A stretch of 32,160 nucleotides of DNA from Candidatus Obscuribacterales bacterium (GTDB lineage: Bacteria; Cyanobacteriota; Vampirovibrionia; Obscuribacterales; Obscuribacteraceae), in assembly GCA_020050835.1 (NCBI GenBank), contig JAGVKB010000144.1, positions 1 through 32,160 on the forward strand, in the 5' to 3' direction. A program made the translations under genes and the position numbers. The notes under the pieces are model-generated. The model ran no database searches and was not told the origin of the DNA. It saw only the letters and a list, made by a program, of their open reading frames with translations. Numbering within the stretch: the first letter of the stretch is position 1; each line of letters starts with the position of its first letter. Shown here one piece after another: positions 17,103-25,644 of this stretch.

Positions 17103-19217
17103 ATGAATATGAGCATGTTGCCCTGGAGCAAGTTTTTCACGAAATGGCATGCGGCGCTATCAATGGTGGTGCCGGCTGCTTTGTTCTTGGCAATCATTGC
17201 CATGGGGTGTCTGTTCACAACTTTCTGTCCCCGCATATTTCAATCGGAAGCGTTGGTCTGGATTCAACCCAAGCTTCCCGTTGAATCGGGTCAGCCGCTT
17301 GTGTACTATCCGCTGGGCTATTCATCTGTTAGTCCGGACAACACTGCCTGCGAGCTTCTGAAATCTAGCCAGTTGGCATCCCAGGCAATCGATTCAGTTA
17401 AGAGTAAATTGCCACCGAGCAGAATTCCAACGGTCAAAGAGTTCCTTACCAATCTCCGTGTCAAGCCAACTGATACTATTCGCGATTCAAACCTGATCGA
17501 ACTTCAGTTTCGTTCTGGCGATGCAAAAGAATCGCAGTTATTACTGCAGGGACTGCTGAACTCCTTTCTCGAGTTTAACAACTCTCAAATGACCGTAATT
17601 TCGGCGCGAAGTCAAAAGCAGGTTGAGGATCAGCTTGCGGCAGCGCAAAGTCGCTGTGATTCTGACAAGAAGGCGCTTGACGAGTTCCAATCCGAAAATG
17701 GTGCGCTTAACCTGCCCGGTCAAGTGGAAGGCATGATTGCTAAGGAAACTCGACTTACCGGCAAAGTCGAAGATTCTAAACTGCGGATCGCGGATCTCAA
17801 AGCGAAAATCGATGCTATCCAATCGCGACTGTACATCACTCCTGACTTGCAGGATGCGGCAAGTCGAGTGCAGAGTGATGAAGTGATAAAGAAGTTGAAA
17901 TCGCTAATTGCCGATGAGGAGCTGGCGATACTCCAGGACAGTGCCAAGTTTCGCAAGGAGCTGCCCAGAACTAAGCGAATAAAGCGAACTGTTGAGCGAA
18001 ACAAGGCGGCTTTAGTTGACCGGGCGCGCGGCATAGCCGGAGAGTCGGGAGTCCGTGTTCTCGAGGGGCAAATGAACGCCTCCGATCCTGTTCAGCAACG
18101 GCTTGCTGAGCAGCTTGCCGATACAAGTTTTGAGTTGGCGGCAGAGGAGTCCAATCTGGCAAAGTGGACTTCATCTGTGGCTGAGATTCGCTACCAACTT
18201 CAAAACATGCCGACTCTTAAACAGCGGGGGGATGCGCTCGCCCAGAAGGCGGAGGGGACAGCGCGAGAGGTTGAGGACTTAAAGTCCAAAGTAGCCTCCA
18301 CTAAGGCTTCCCAGGCGACATCGAAGGGCGCTAACAATATTAGGGTAGTTGACCCACCTTCACTTCCGGACGAAGCAATCTATCCATCCGTCAAACTCTG
18401 TTTGCTGATTACATTGGTGCTTGCAACGGCTATTGCTGGCGCCGGGTACTTCGTGGTCAGGCATTTGCTCAATCCCTTTGTGTCCAGGGCCTCGGAGTTG
18501 AGGCTAGCCTTGGGGTTGCCAGTATTGGGATGGATTGCGTCGAGGCAAGATCAAACTCCGCTTGCAGATCTATCTCAGGCGATGTTGCAGCTTCGCTTGA
18601 ATTGGAAGGAATTGAGGACGGATGGCAAGAAAACCATAGTCGTCTTGGCCACTGATGAATTTGAAGGACAAGCAACGGTAGCCGGTGCCATTGCAGAGAG
18701 TTTCGCGCAAAGTGGGGCACGTGTTGTTCTAGTTGACGCGGACTTTTGGGGTTCGTCGCTATACAGTGTGTTTAAGGTGTCGAAATCCCCTGGGCTTTGT
18801 GAATACCTCGCATCCGGTGATGCAAATCTGCTTACGAAGGTTATTCGGCCTGTCAGGACCAACCTGGGAGTTATCCCGGCTGGTGATCCCCGGGCAAGCT
18901 CCACTGATTTGCAAGCCGCGACTTTCAGGCGGTTGCTTGCACACCTGGAGAATGAAACGGATGTAGTCGTACTCAATGTTCCGCCTATCAGTAAAACTCC
19001 TGAAGCTCTGGCGCTGCTCAATCAGGATGTGTATCTGCTTGTGGTTGCTGCACTCAAAGAGACTCAGATAGACTCCTTGAGTGTCAGCGCAGTGCAGCTC
19101 GAGCATCAGCAGTTTAAGTCCGGCGCGGTTTTCCTGTTCGGAGCCAGTGCCAGTGATTTCACTGCCGCTCGTACCCAGGCGGCTGGAATAGAAGAGCCAA
19201 TCGAAGTGATGATTTAG
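17103..19217 (+). CDS. Wzc/BY-kinase-like chain-length regulator with a degenerate kinase domain
   Basis: The 704-residue protein has an N-terminal membrane helix (about 22-42), a Wzz-type domain, a long coiled-coil region (about 170-410), the proline motif DPPSLPDEAIYPSV before the second helix (about 438-458), and a C-terminal P-loop domain. The kinase motifs are damaged. Walker A reads E521-G-Q523-A524-T where Lys-Ser/Thr is expected. Walker A' keeps D545-A-D547 but continues FWGS. Walker B ends N625-V-P-P instead of D-x-P-P. There is no C-terminal tyrosine cluster. It can still act as a Wzz-like co-polymerase with the divergent Wza, but ATP hydrolysis or tyrosine phosphorylation looks unlikely. 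Start choice between 17103, 17109 and 17115 is open. Confidence 0.85.
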   Translation: MNMSMLPWSKFFTKWHAALSMVVPAALFLAIIAMGCLFTTFCPRIFQSEALVWIQPKLPVESGQPLVYYPLGYSSVSPDNTACELLKSSQLASQAIDSVKSKLPPSRIPTVKEFLTNLRVKPTDTIRDSNLIELQFRSGDAKESQLLLQGLLNSFLEFNNSQMTVISARSQKQVEDQLAAAQSRCDSDKKALDEFQSENGALNLPGQVEGMIAKETRLTGKVEDSKLRIADLKAKIDAIQSRLYITPDLQDAASRVQSDEVIKKLKSLIADEELAILQDSAKFRKELPRTKRIKRTVERNKAALVDRARGIAGESGVRVLEGQMNASDPVQQRLAEQLADTSFELAAEESNLAKWTSSVAEIRYQLQNMPTLKQRGDALAQKAEGTAREVEDLKSKVASTKASQATSKGANNIRVVDPPSLPDEAIYPSVKLCLLITLVLATAIAGAGYFVVRHLLNPFVSRASELRLALGLPVLGWIASRQDQTPLADLSQAMLQLRLNWKELRTDGKKTIVVLATDEFEGQATVAGAIAESFAQSGARVVLVDADFWGSSLYSVFKVSKSPGLCEYLASGDANLLTKVIRPVRTNLGVIPAGDPRASSTDLQAATFRRLLAHLENETDVVVLNVPPISKTPEALALLNQDVYLLVVAALKETQIDSLSVSAVQLEHQQFKSGAVFLFGASASDFTAARTQAAGIEEPIEVMI

Positions 19218-19253
19218 GCGGCGCCAGGCAGTCGTTTGTCTTTTGAGGTATGG

Positions 19254-19278
19254 GCGGCTCTTTCGCTGAAGAGTCCGC
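19254..19278 (+). terminator. Hairpin after the Wzc-like gene, possible terminator
   Basis: GCGG-CTCTT (19254-19262) pairs with AAGAG-T-CCGC (19269-19278) around a 6-base loop, giving a 9-bp stem with one bulged T. It lies 36 bases after the Wzc-like stop. There is no T-run after it, so an intrinsic terminator is doubtful. It may be a factor-dependent terminator or an mRNA end-stabilising structure. Confidence 0.35.
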
Positions 19279-19451
19279 ACCAGAACATGGCGACCGTGGC
19301 GGCAGATCGATCAGTATGTTATGCCTCGAGGAATTTCAAATACTTGAGCCAGCCCTGAATTTCGATCTGAAACGCTAAGATGGTAGAAGACGGGCTTGGG
19401 ACGGATTATATCTATCGGGTGAGAAGTGGGCGATTCGGAGTGCTTTGATAG

Positions 19452-22400
19452 ATGAGATGGGGACCCCACAATGCCGGTTTCTTAGCGAGACGCTGCTGGC
19501 AGGTCCTCTTTCTAGTACTGTCGTTGTCTCTGTGCTGTCCATCGTATGCCTTCAGACCGCAGCAAGTCTTACCTGGGTTTCAGTTCAAGTTTCCGGAAGA
19601 CCATGGAGCTCATCCAAGTTTTCGGACCGAGTGGTGGTACTACACCGGTCATCTTTTTACTGTTGACGGCAAGAAGTACGGATTTGAGGTGACCTTTTTT
19701 CGTCAGACCGTTCCTCCTCCTGTTACTGCCTCCAAGAAAGCGAAGGCGGATGAGTCATTGCACATGGTTCATTTCGCCATTACAGACGCTCAAACAGGCG
19801 AATTTTTCAATCGGCAAAAGTATTCCACTTCCGTTACTGGCCACACTGAGCTAGCCAAAGATCGCTTTTTCGTTCGCCATGACAATTGGGCATCGAAGTT
19901 TGAGAACGAAAGATTCTATGTCACTGCCGATACGCCGGAATACGCTATCGATCTCATTCTCACCCCATCCAAGCCGCCGATCGTTCATGGAAAAAATGGC
20001 GTCACGCAGAAGGGCTCATGCGAAGGGTGCGGCTCGCACTATTACTCGATGCCTCGTCTGGAGACTCAAGGAAAGCTCTTTGTCAAAGGTAAGCCGGTTG
20101 CAGTATCCGGAATAACTTGGATGGATCACGAATTTATGAGTGATGCCAAGCTGAACAAAGAAGTTGGCTGGCATTGGTGGTCTATCCAACTTGAAGGTGG
20201 CTCCGACTTCATGCTCTATGAGTTTACCGATACAGCGGGAAAACCTAACGGGTTCTCCTGCGGGGCAATCGTCAATCCGGATGGGACTTACGAAAAAGTA
20301 CAGGCGGGCGATTTCAAAGCGTTTCCACTTTCCGTGTGGAACAGTCCTGTTAGTCATGTTTCCTATCCCACTAGCTGGCTTTTGGTTCTGCCGAAAAAGA
20401 AGATTTTGATGGTAGTGAAGGCAGTCACAGACCACCAGGAGCTTACTACTACGGGAGTCAACTACTTCGAAGGCGACTCGCATGTCATAGCTGGTCACTG
20501 GCGAGACTCAAAAGGAGCCGGAAGTACTGAGCGGAAGCAAGGTCGGTCAAAAGCCTCTAGTGATCCGCTGTCTTCGATGTCGCAGGCTTTCGGAGAGGCA
20601 ATCGAATTTCTTGCGAACTGCCTACAGCCGGCAGCCAATGCGCAGGAAGGCTCGATGACCGTGGGTGCATTCCTGACAGGCACTACTGGCATGGAGCCAC
20701 CTGCCGGAATGGAAAGCCTTGTGAGCGCAGGGGCGACCGTGGAGGAGACGGAAGAGGGCGTCGGATATTCAGAACAATCAGTGCCACCACCTACGACATC
20801 GTCAACATCACCAACGGGACCGACATCGCCAACAGGACCGACGTCGCCGACAGGACCGACGTCACCAACAAGTCCAACGCGGCCTTTAACCGGGCCAGCA
20901 TGGCCGACGAAGCCGACACGCCCAATGACCGGGCCGGCCTGGCCGACAAAGCCGACACGTCCAATGACCGGGCCGGCCTGGCCGACAAAGCCGACACGTC
21001 CAATGACCTGGCCGGCCTGGCCGACAAAGCCGACACGTCCAATGACCTGGCCGGCCTGGCCGACAAAACCGACACGTCCAATGACCTGGCCAGTCTGGCC
21101 GACAAAACCAACGCGTCCTGTGACCTGGCCTGCCTGGCCGACAAAGCCGACACGTCCAATGACCTGGCCTGTCTGGCCGACGAAACCAACGCGGCCTGTG
21201 ACTTGGCCTGCATGGCCGACGAAACCAACGCGGCCTGTGACTTGGCCTGCATGGCCGACGAAACCAACGCGGCCTGTGACTTGGCCTGTCTGGCCGACAA
21301 AACCAACGCGTCCAATGACTGGACCTACGGCGCCGACAAAACCAACGCGGCCTGTGACTTGGCCTGCCTGGCCGACAAAACCAACGCGTCCAATGACCAG
21401 ACCTACGGCGCCGACGAAGCCTACTCAACCCACAAACCCTGCAAAGCTGACCTGGCCGTGGACGGGACCAAATCAGCCCGGGCAACCAACTAATCCATCT
21501 ACGAATCCCCGAATACCGACAGGCTCCACAAACCCTCCCACTGCGCCGAATTCACCGGGGCGGCCATTCGGACCTCCCAGAGGTCGATTCCCGTTGCCAC
21601 CGGGCACTCCACCGACAAGCCCGACTTTCACGCCATCGGAAACGCCTGGTCCGACACTGATTCCACCACCGATTCCAATGCGTCCTCCGATAATTCTTGG
21701 TGAGCAACAGGACGGTACGGTCAAATCCCCAGTAGTTGCCGATTCCTCATTGAGCCCAGCTTTCGGACCTCGCAAATCCCAACAATCCGATTTGATGGTT
21801 CTCAATCAGCCACTGGAGATGGGACGCCTGGCCTTTGCGGGACTTCATGTTGGGAATGGTTGTTTGTGCGGGTCCGGGAGGATTTCAGCGCGTTTGAGCT
21901 CTGTGCCAAAAGAGATGGCACTCTTTGAAGGAAGCAATGTTGATATCAAGAGTGGTAAGGTCGCTGTATCTAAGAAGGACAAGCACGGCACATCGAAGGA
22001 GGTCATGTCTGGAGTCCTCATTGGCGCCAGGCTTAAGGGCAAACCTGACGGATCGGACAAGTCGACTGGAGAGGTTGTGGGAGCCGTTTACTTTAATGGG
22101 GGCAGCTCGATCACGCAGATAACTGATCCGCAGACGGAAGAGCTAATCGACATTAGCGACGGTGGCATTGTAGAAGGGCACATCAAGAAAATAGACGAAA
22201 ATCAAATTGCGGTAGAAACAAAGGATCATCGGACGATGCAGATTGCTCTGAAGGATGTCTGTTCCGTGCACTCGCCATTTTCATTCCTGTTGCGGATTCC
22301 GGTAAAGTTTGACCGCTCAAATCAGGAAAACCAACCATTTATTGCTGATGCCGGCTCAGTCAGTTTTTGCAAGATGGCTGCTGCGCAAACCAGTATCTCC

Positions 22401-23888
22401 AATCAGCGAGAAATCGACGAGCGTAGTCGCCCGAAGACGATGCAATATACTGCGCAGCAACGAATGCCGTCAGTCTTGCGCGAGATCAAGCAGATGCTCC
22501 TTGCCTCTTACAACGGTGAAATTAGGTCCAGCTCAACTTGGTTCCAACCGCTTAAAACTGCTCGGGGCGGTTTGGGATATGGCAGCCGGTCGGCGGCAGC
22601 CATTCGGGGGAAGGGTGCCACAAGGTTGGTTTCGTTTAGCGAAGAGAATCATCAACAACAGTTGAACAACGAAGAATCAGCCTGGAATCAGAATTTCCTG
22701 GACTGGTGGAAGAATGAAGGGACGTGGCTGAAGAGGGGCAGTAATGCTCGAATTGTCTACCTCCACGAGAAAGGGTTGCCGGCGGCTGCTCTGGACGTGG
22801 AGCGAAAGAAGTGGGGGACTGTCCTGGGGAATGTGCAGAACGTCTTGAGGGGAATTGATCAGCTTACTGGAAGGTACGCAGCGGTGGTTGAGAATGCATT
22901 GCCGGCTAAATTTGCCGATAGCGGAACAATCATTAGTATGTGTCGCTCAGACGGCGCAGACTTTTGCACTATGCGCTTGAAGAGTGATGGCGGGCGATAC
23001 GTCAATGTCAATGTACCTGCGAAATGTCAGGGTCTAAAGTGCAGGGTCGGCTCAAGAGTCCGCATTGCAGGAGTGGAAACGTTGCCTGAATGGGTAAACG
23101 CATCACCAGCCGATATTACACACATGGAAGGTACGCGGGCCGGGGCTATCACAATTCAGCGAGCTGTGGCGGAAAGGAAGCTTGGATTTGCCTTGAGGGG
23201 AGACGGTGTAGATACGGCAAATTGCCGGATAATGCTCGTTAATGAATCTTGTTTGCCAATGAGTATTGTTATACCCAAAGGGCAATTCTTCATTCCGGAC
23301 AAACGTTCGTTTCAGATCATGATGATTACGGAAGACCGGGTCATCGAGCTGCCTGGTGGCATGTCCTATTGGGTCAACATCCCAACTTTGTGTGTGTCTG
23401 GCAAGAAGGCTAACCGCCCGCCTCCCGGAGGAGTGTGTTATCTCCCCGCTTGTTACCCGGATGCTCGACTTGGTAGGTTGCTGCCAAGATTCTGGGAGAT
23501 GGCGGAGAACCTAGAAAGGTGCAATGTCCTTCAGAGTCTGAATATCTCTCCCTCCAATCGGGCCAACAAGGTTGCACAGGCTGCAATCTGGAATGAGTTG
23601 TCCAGATCTCAACATCGAGTGGATGAAGAGCTATCTATTAAGACTGTGGCTTCTGATCTTGGAATCAACTTTCTCGCGAGTGCTGAGCATACAGGGGAAA
23701 GTGCCGATTCTGACAGTGAATATGTACTAGCAGCAGTAGATCTTGTCACTTCCTTGAGCAAGCAACTTGTAACGCAGCAGGGGCAATCCGTTGGTGGTAA
23801 AGATCGCTTAAATCTGCTCAGAGCATATGGGACTGGCCAAAGAGAGTTACCCGAGACTCGCCGTGAGCCGTGTGTTAATTGTCTGTAG
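19452..23888 (+). CDS. Secreted AttH/CrtC-like domain fused by a proline-rich repeat stalk to a large novel C-terminal region
   Basis: The 1478-residue protein has a signal peptide (basic LARR, hydrophobic VLFLVLSLSL, likely cleavage near residue 33). Residues 38-355 resemble the AttH/carotenoid 1,2-hydratase (CrtC) lipocalin-like fold: E60-W-W-Y-Y-T-G-H, GFEVTFFRQ, and WMDHEF near 223. Residues about 443-750 are rich in Pro, Thr and Trp: SPTGPT units, then 14 units of a 13-residue repeat (481-662), then mixed proline-rich sequence. Residues 750-1478 are unfamiliar, with beta-rich stretches and several Cys; 1257-1330 looks like a beta-sandwich (LVNESCLPMSIVIPKG). It is probably a surface or periplasmic protein. 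Role unknown; it begins an operon with the HTTM pair 20 bases downstream. Confidence 0.75.
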   Translation: MRWGPHNAGFLARRCWQVLFLVLSLSLCCPSYAFRPQQVLPGFQFKFPEDHGAHPSFRTEWWYYTGHLFTVDGKKYGFEVTFFRQTVPPPVTASKKAKADESLHMVHFAITDAQTGEFFNRQKYSTSVTGHTELAKDRFFVRHDNWASKFENERFYVTADTPEYAIDLILTPSKPPIVHGKNGVTQKGSCEGCGSHYYSMPRLETQGKLFVKGKPVAVSGITWMDHEFMSDAKLNKEVGWHWWSIQLEGGSDFMLYEFTDTAGKPNGFSCGAIVNPDGTYEKVQAGDFKAFPLSVWNSPVSHVSYPTSWLLVLPKKKILMVVKAVTDHQELTTTGVNYFEGDSHVIAGHWRDSKGAGSTERKQGRSKASSDPLSSMSQAFGEAIEFLANCLQPAANAQEGSMTVGAFLTGTTGMEPPAGMESLVSAGATVEETEEGVGYSEQSVPPPTTSSTSPTGPTSPTGPTSPTGPTSPTSPTRPLTGPAWPTKPTRPMTGPAWPTKPTRPMTGPAWPTKPTRPMTWPAWPTKPTRPMTWPAWPTKPTRPMTWPVWPTKPTRPVTWPAWPTKPTRPMTWPVWPTKPTRPVTWPAWPTKPTRPVTWPAWPTKPTRPVTWPVWPTKPTRPMTGPTAPTKPTRPVTWPAWPTKPTRPMTRPTAPTKPTQPTNPAKLTWPWTGPNQPGQPTNPSTNPRIPTGSTNPPTAPNSPGRPFGPPRGRFPLPPGTPPTSPTFTPSETPGPTLIPPPIPMRPPIILGEQQDGTVKSPVVADSSLSPAFGPRKSQQSDLMVLNQPLEMGRLAFAGLHVGNGCLCGSGRISARLSSVPKEMALFEGSNVDIKSGKVAVSKKDKHGTSKEVMSGVLIGARLKGKPDGSDKSTGEVVGAVYFNGGSSITQITDPQTEELIDISDGGIVEGHIKKIDENQIAVETKDHRTMQIALKDVCSVHSPFSFLLRIPVKFDRSNQENQPFIADAGSVSFCKMAAAQTSISNQREIDERSRPKTMQYTAQQRMPSVLREIKQMLLASYNGEIRSSSTWFQPLKTARGGLGYGSRSAAAIRGKGATRLVSFSEENHQQQLNNEESAWNQNFLDWWKNEGTWLKRGSNARIVYLHEKGLPAAALDVERKKWGTVLGNVQNVLRGIDQLTGRYAAVVENALPAKFADSGTIISMCRSDGADFCTMRLKSDGGRYVNVNVPAKCQGLKCRVGSRVRIAGVETLPEWVNASPADITHMEGTRAGAITIQRAVAERKLGFALRGDGVDTANCRIMLVNESCLPMSIVIPKGQFFIPDKRSFQIMMITEDRVIELPGGMSYWVNIPTLCVSGKKANRPPPGGVCYLPACYPDARLGRLLPRFWEMAENLERCNVLQSLNISPSNRANKVAQAAIWNELSRSQHRVDEELSIKTVASDLGINFLASAEHTGESADSDSEYVLAAVDLVTSLSKQLVTQQGQSVGGKDRLNLLRAYGTGQRELPETRREPCVNCL
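20806..20875 (+). repeat. 18-bp direct repeats encoding SPTGPT
   Basis: Just before the 39-bp array the gene has three imperfect 18-bp units plus a partial one, each encoding SPTGPT. Differences between units are mostly third-position changes (for example CCA/CCG and ACA/ACG). It forms the start of the proline-rich stalk. Confidence 0.6.
20892..21437 (+). repeat. 39-bp tandem repeat array, 14 units, encoding a 13-residue Pro/Trp/Thr repeat
   Basis: Thirteen good units and one degenerate unit encode the consensus (G/W)P(A/V)WPTKPTRP(M/V)T in the frame of the host gene. The unit is a multiple of three, so all forward frames stay open, as do two reverse frames. Units differ mainly at third positions of the host frame (ACA/ACG, CCG/CCA, CGT/CGG, ACC/ACT), which keeps the 13-residue motif and supports that frame as coding. 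Such arrays change copy number by slippage or recombination, so stalk length may vary between strains. The last units lose the motif (GPTAPTKP, RPTAPTKPTQPTN). Confidence 0.9.
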
Positions 23889-23908
23889 CCACGGGCGGAA
23901 ATAGGTAG

Positions 23909-24445
23909 ATGCTGCAAAAGTGCTATAAGACTGTGGTTTCTCTGGCTCTTGTCTGGCACTTCAGCGGTATTTTGATTTGGCTTTCTCCGGCCAATCCGTT
24001 GCAGGAGCAGTTAATAGGGCCATTCGTATGGTATCTCAACTATTTCGGGCTATGGCAGAGTTGGGCGCTCTTTGTCTCACCACATATGGTGAATTATTAC
24101 ATGACCGCAATGGTCAAGTTTCGCGATGGTACGGTGCAGACATGGGAATTTCCCCGCCCGGAGAAGATGGGATATCTCGAACGGATGTTCAAGGAGCGTT
24201 ATCGCCAATGGGGAGTTGATGCCCTTAACAGCGATGCCGAGTCATATTTGCGGCCGGACGCGGCGAGGTATATTGCCCGCCTACACAACACCGATCCGAA
24301 CAATCCGCCGGTGCGTGTTTGCATAATTCGTCATTGGACCTACATTCCGCCGCCGGAAGAAGGGCTTGGTAAGCCGCTACCGGCAGAAGAGGATGGGCAG
24401 GAAGTGATCTTCGACACTGATGTCCAGCCGGGAGATCTCTCATGA
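23909..24445 (+). CDS. Small membrane-anchored protein paired with the HTTM gene
   Basis: The 178-residue protein has one or two N-terminal hydrophobic segments (about 6-25, and weaker around 38-58), then a soluble part with MVNYYMTAMVKFRDGTVQTWEFPRPEKMGYLERMF and VRVCIIRHWTYIPPP. I do not recognise a named family. Similar short proteins are known beside HTTM genes, and the FxDGTxxxWxFP pattern suggests a conserved fold. An AGGTAG lies shortly before ATG 23909. It overlaps the HTTM gene by ATGA, so the two products are probably made in step and may form a complex. It follows the giant secreted protein by 20 bases. Confidence 0.6.
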   Translation: MLQKCYKTVVSLALVWHFSGILIWLSPANPLQEQLIGPFVWYLNYFGLWQSWALFVSPHMVNYYMTAMVKFRDGTVQTWEFPRPEKMGYLERMFKERYRQWGVDALNSDAESYLRPDAARYIARLHNTDPNNPPVRVCIIRHWTYIPPPEEGLGKPLPAEEDGQEVIFDTDVQPGDLS

Positions 24446-25644
24446 CGCTGCGTTTGCTTTGCTCTCTATGGGACAAATTCTGGTTCGCACCACAATCACC
24501 AATTCCTGTCTGTCTATTTCGAATCGCATTGGGATTGGTGCTGCTTGAATGGTGTTGGCTGACTGCGCCTGAGTTGCTTACTTGCTATAGCGATAACGGC
24601 ATTTTGCGCATTAAGACTCTTCAGAATGTTACTGCGTTTCCAGTTCTTGACCTGATCACAATCCTTCCACCGGGAGACAGCTGGGTAATTGCGTTCTTTG
24701 GCGTTTTTGTTATAGCGTCGCTGTTCCTCACATTCGGTCTGTTTACCAGATTGAGCACTATCATTGTTTACTTGTGCCTGGTGTCATTCGATCATCGCAA
24801 TATCATGGTCAATCACGCCGGGGTAAAACTAATGTGCCTGGCTGCGTTCTATCTGATGTTTGCTCCAGCCGATGCGGCTTTGTCCTTAGACCGAATCAGG
24901 AGAATCTGGTCGCGTCGGATTGCGCCCCCCAGAACTGCTCAAGCGATTGTGCTTTGGTCAATGCGAGCCTTTCAGTGTCAATGGGTGCTACTTTACCTTC
25001 ATTCGTTCTGGTCCAAGTTGGCTTCGCCGGTATGGTGGGATGGCACTGCGCTTTACTATGTTATGCGTACTCCGGAGTTCAGCCGATTTCCTGTTCCACT
25101 CTTGGCCGACAATATGTTGTTATGCAACATCGCTACCTGGGGGACGCTCCTTATCGAAGGAGCAGCCTGGACCTTTATCTATTTCAAGGAGACAAGATAT
25201 CTAGTCTTGGGTTCGGTTTTCTTGCTTCACTTGGGCATCGAATATGCGCTCAATATTCCAATGTTCGAGCACATAATGTTCGTCAGCCTCATTGTATTTA
25301 TTTATCCTGAAGACCTCACCAGGCTCATGGACAGGACAAAGATCAAGATAGCAGACTGGTTCGGTTCTCCAGCAATTCTGACATTCGATGGTGCGGTGCC
25401 AGTCCAGGCGAAATGGGCGAGGACTTTCGAGCAGCTAGACATTCTGGGCCGGCTTTCGCTAGTCGATATTGCTGTTCCTGAAAGCCGAGATACGCTTCCT
25501 TCGCCGCTTCCGGAAGACGGCGGTAGTGGTTTGCTGTTGTTCTGCCGTGGAGAATGGTTGTCTAGCTCTGATACTAAGCGAGCGCTTTGCGCACGTCTGC
25601 CTTTGTGCTGGCCTCTCTATCCGGTACTTGCTCTTTTGAGCTAG
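24442..25644 (+). CDS. HTTM-domain (vitamin K gamma-carboxylase-like) membrane protein with a cysteine-less DCC-like tail
   Basis: The 400-residue protein has the HTTM core: PIPVCLFRIALGLVLLEWCW, then SFDHRNIMVNHAGVKLMCLAAFYLMF and YLHSFWSKLASPVWWDGTALYYVM, the last a family hallmark. HTTM proteins are related to gamma-glutamyl carboxylase; most bacterial members have unknown substrates. The tail (from about residue 311) reads LTFDGAVPVQAKWARTFEQLD and ends RALCARLPLCWPLYPVLAL, which follows the DUF393/DCC thioredoxin-like pattern. There the usual DGxCxxC is DGAVPVQA, so both active cysteines are missing. The start overlaps the upstream stop. Last gene of the three-gene block. Confidence 0.75.
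   Translation: MTLRLLCSLWDKFWFAPQSPIPVCLFRIALGLVLLEWCWLTAPELLTCYSDNGILRIKTLQNVTAFPVLDLITILPPGDSWVIAFFGVFVIASLFLTFGLFTRLSTIIVYLCLVSFDHRNIMVNHAGVKLMCLAAFYLMFAPADAALSLDRIRRIWSRRIAPPRTAQAIVLWSMRAFQCQWVLLYLHSFWSKLASPVWWDGTALYYVMRTPEFSRFPVPLLADNMLLCNIATWGTLLIEGAAWTFIYFKETRYLVLGSVFLLHLGIEYALNIPMFEHIMFVSLIVFIYPEDLTRLMDRTKIKIADWFGSPAILTFDGAVPVQAKWARTFEQLDILGRLSLVDIAVPESRDTLPSPLPEDGGSGLLLFCRGEWLSSSDTKRALCARLPLCWPLYPVLALLS

Noticed and set aside
20806-21437. Possible CRISPR array because of regular direct repeats
   Set aside because: Units are contiguous with no unique spacers, lie in frame inside a gene, and there are no cas genes.
20791-21485. Two long minus-strand open frames across the same array
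   Set aside because: These also follow from the repeat periodicity. Composition is unnatural (Ala/Ser/Arg or Arg/Cys/His repeats) and neither extends into non-repeat sequence.
20900-21493. Second forward open frame of 197 codons across the 39-bp array, reading LADKADTSND-type repeats
   Set aside because: It stays open only because the unit length is a multiple of three. Unit differences are synonymous in the host frame and change residues in this one, and it has no independent start signal.
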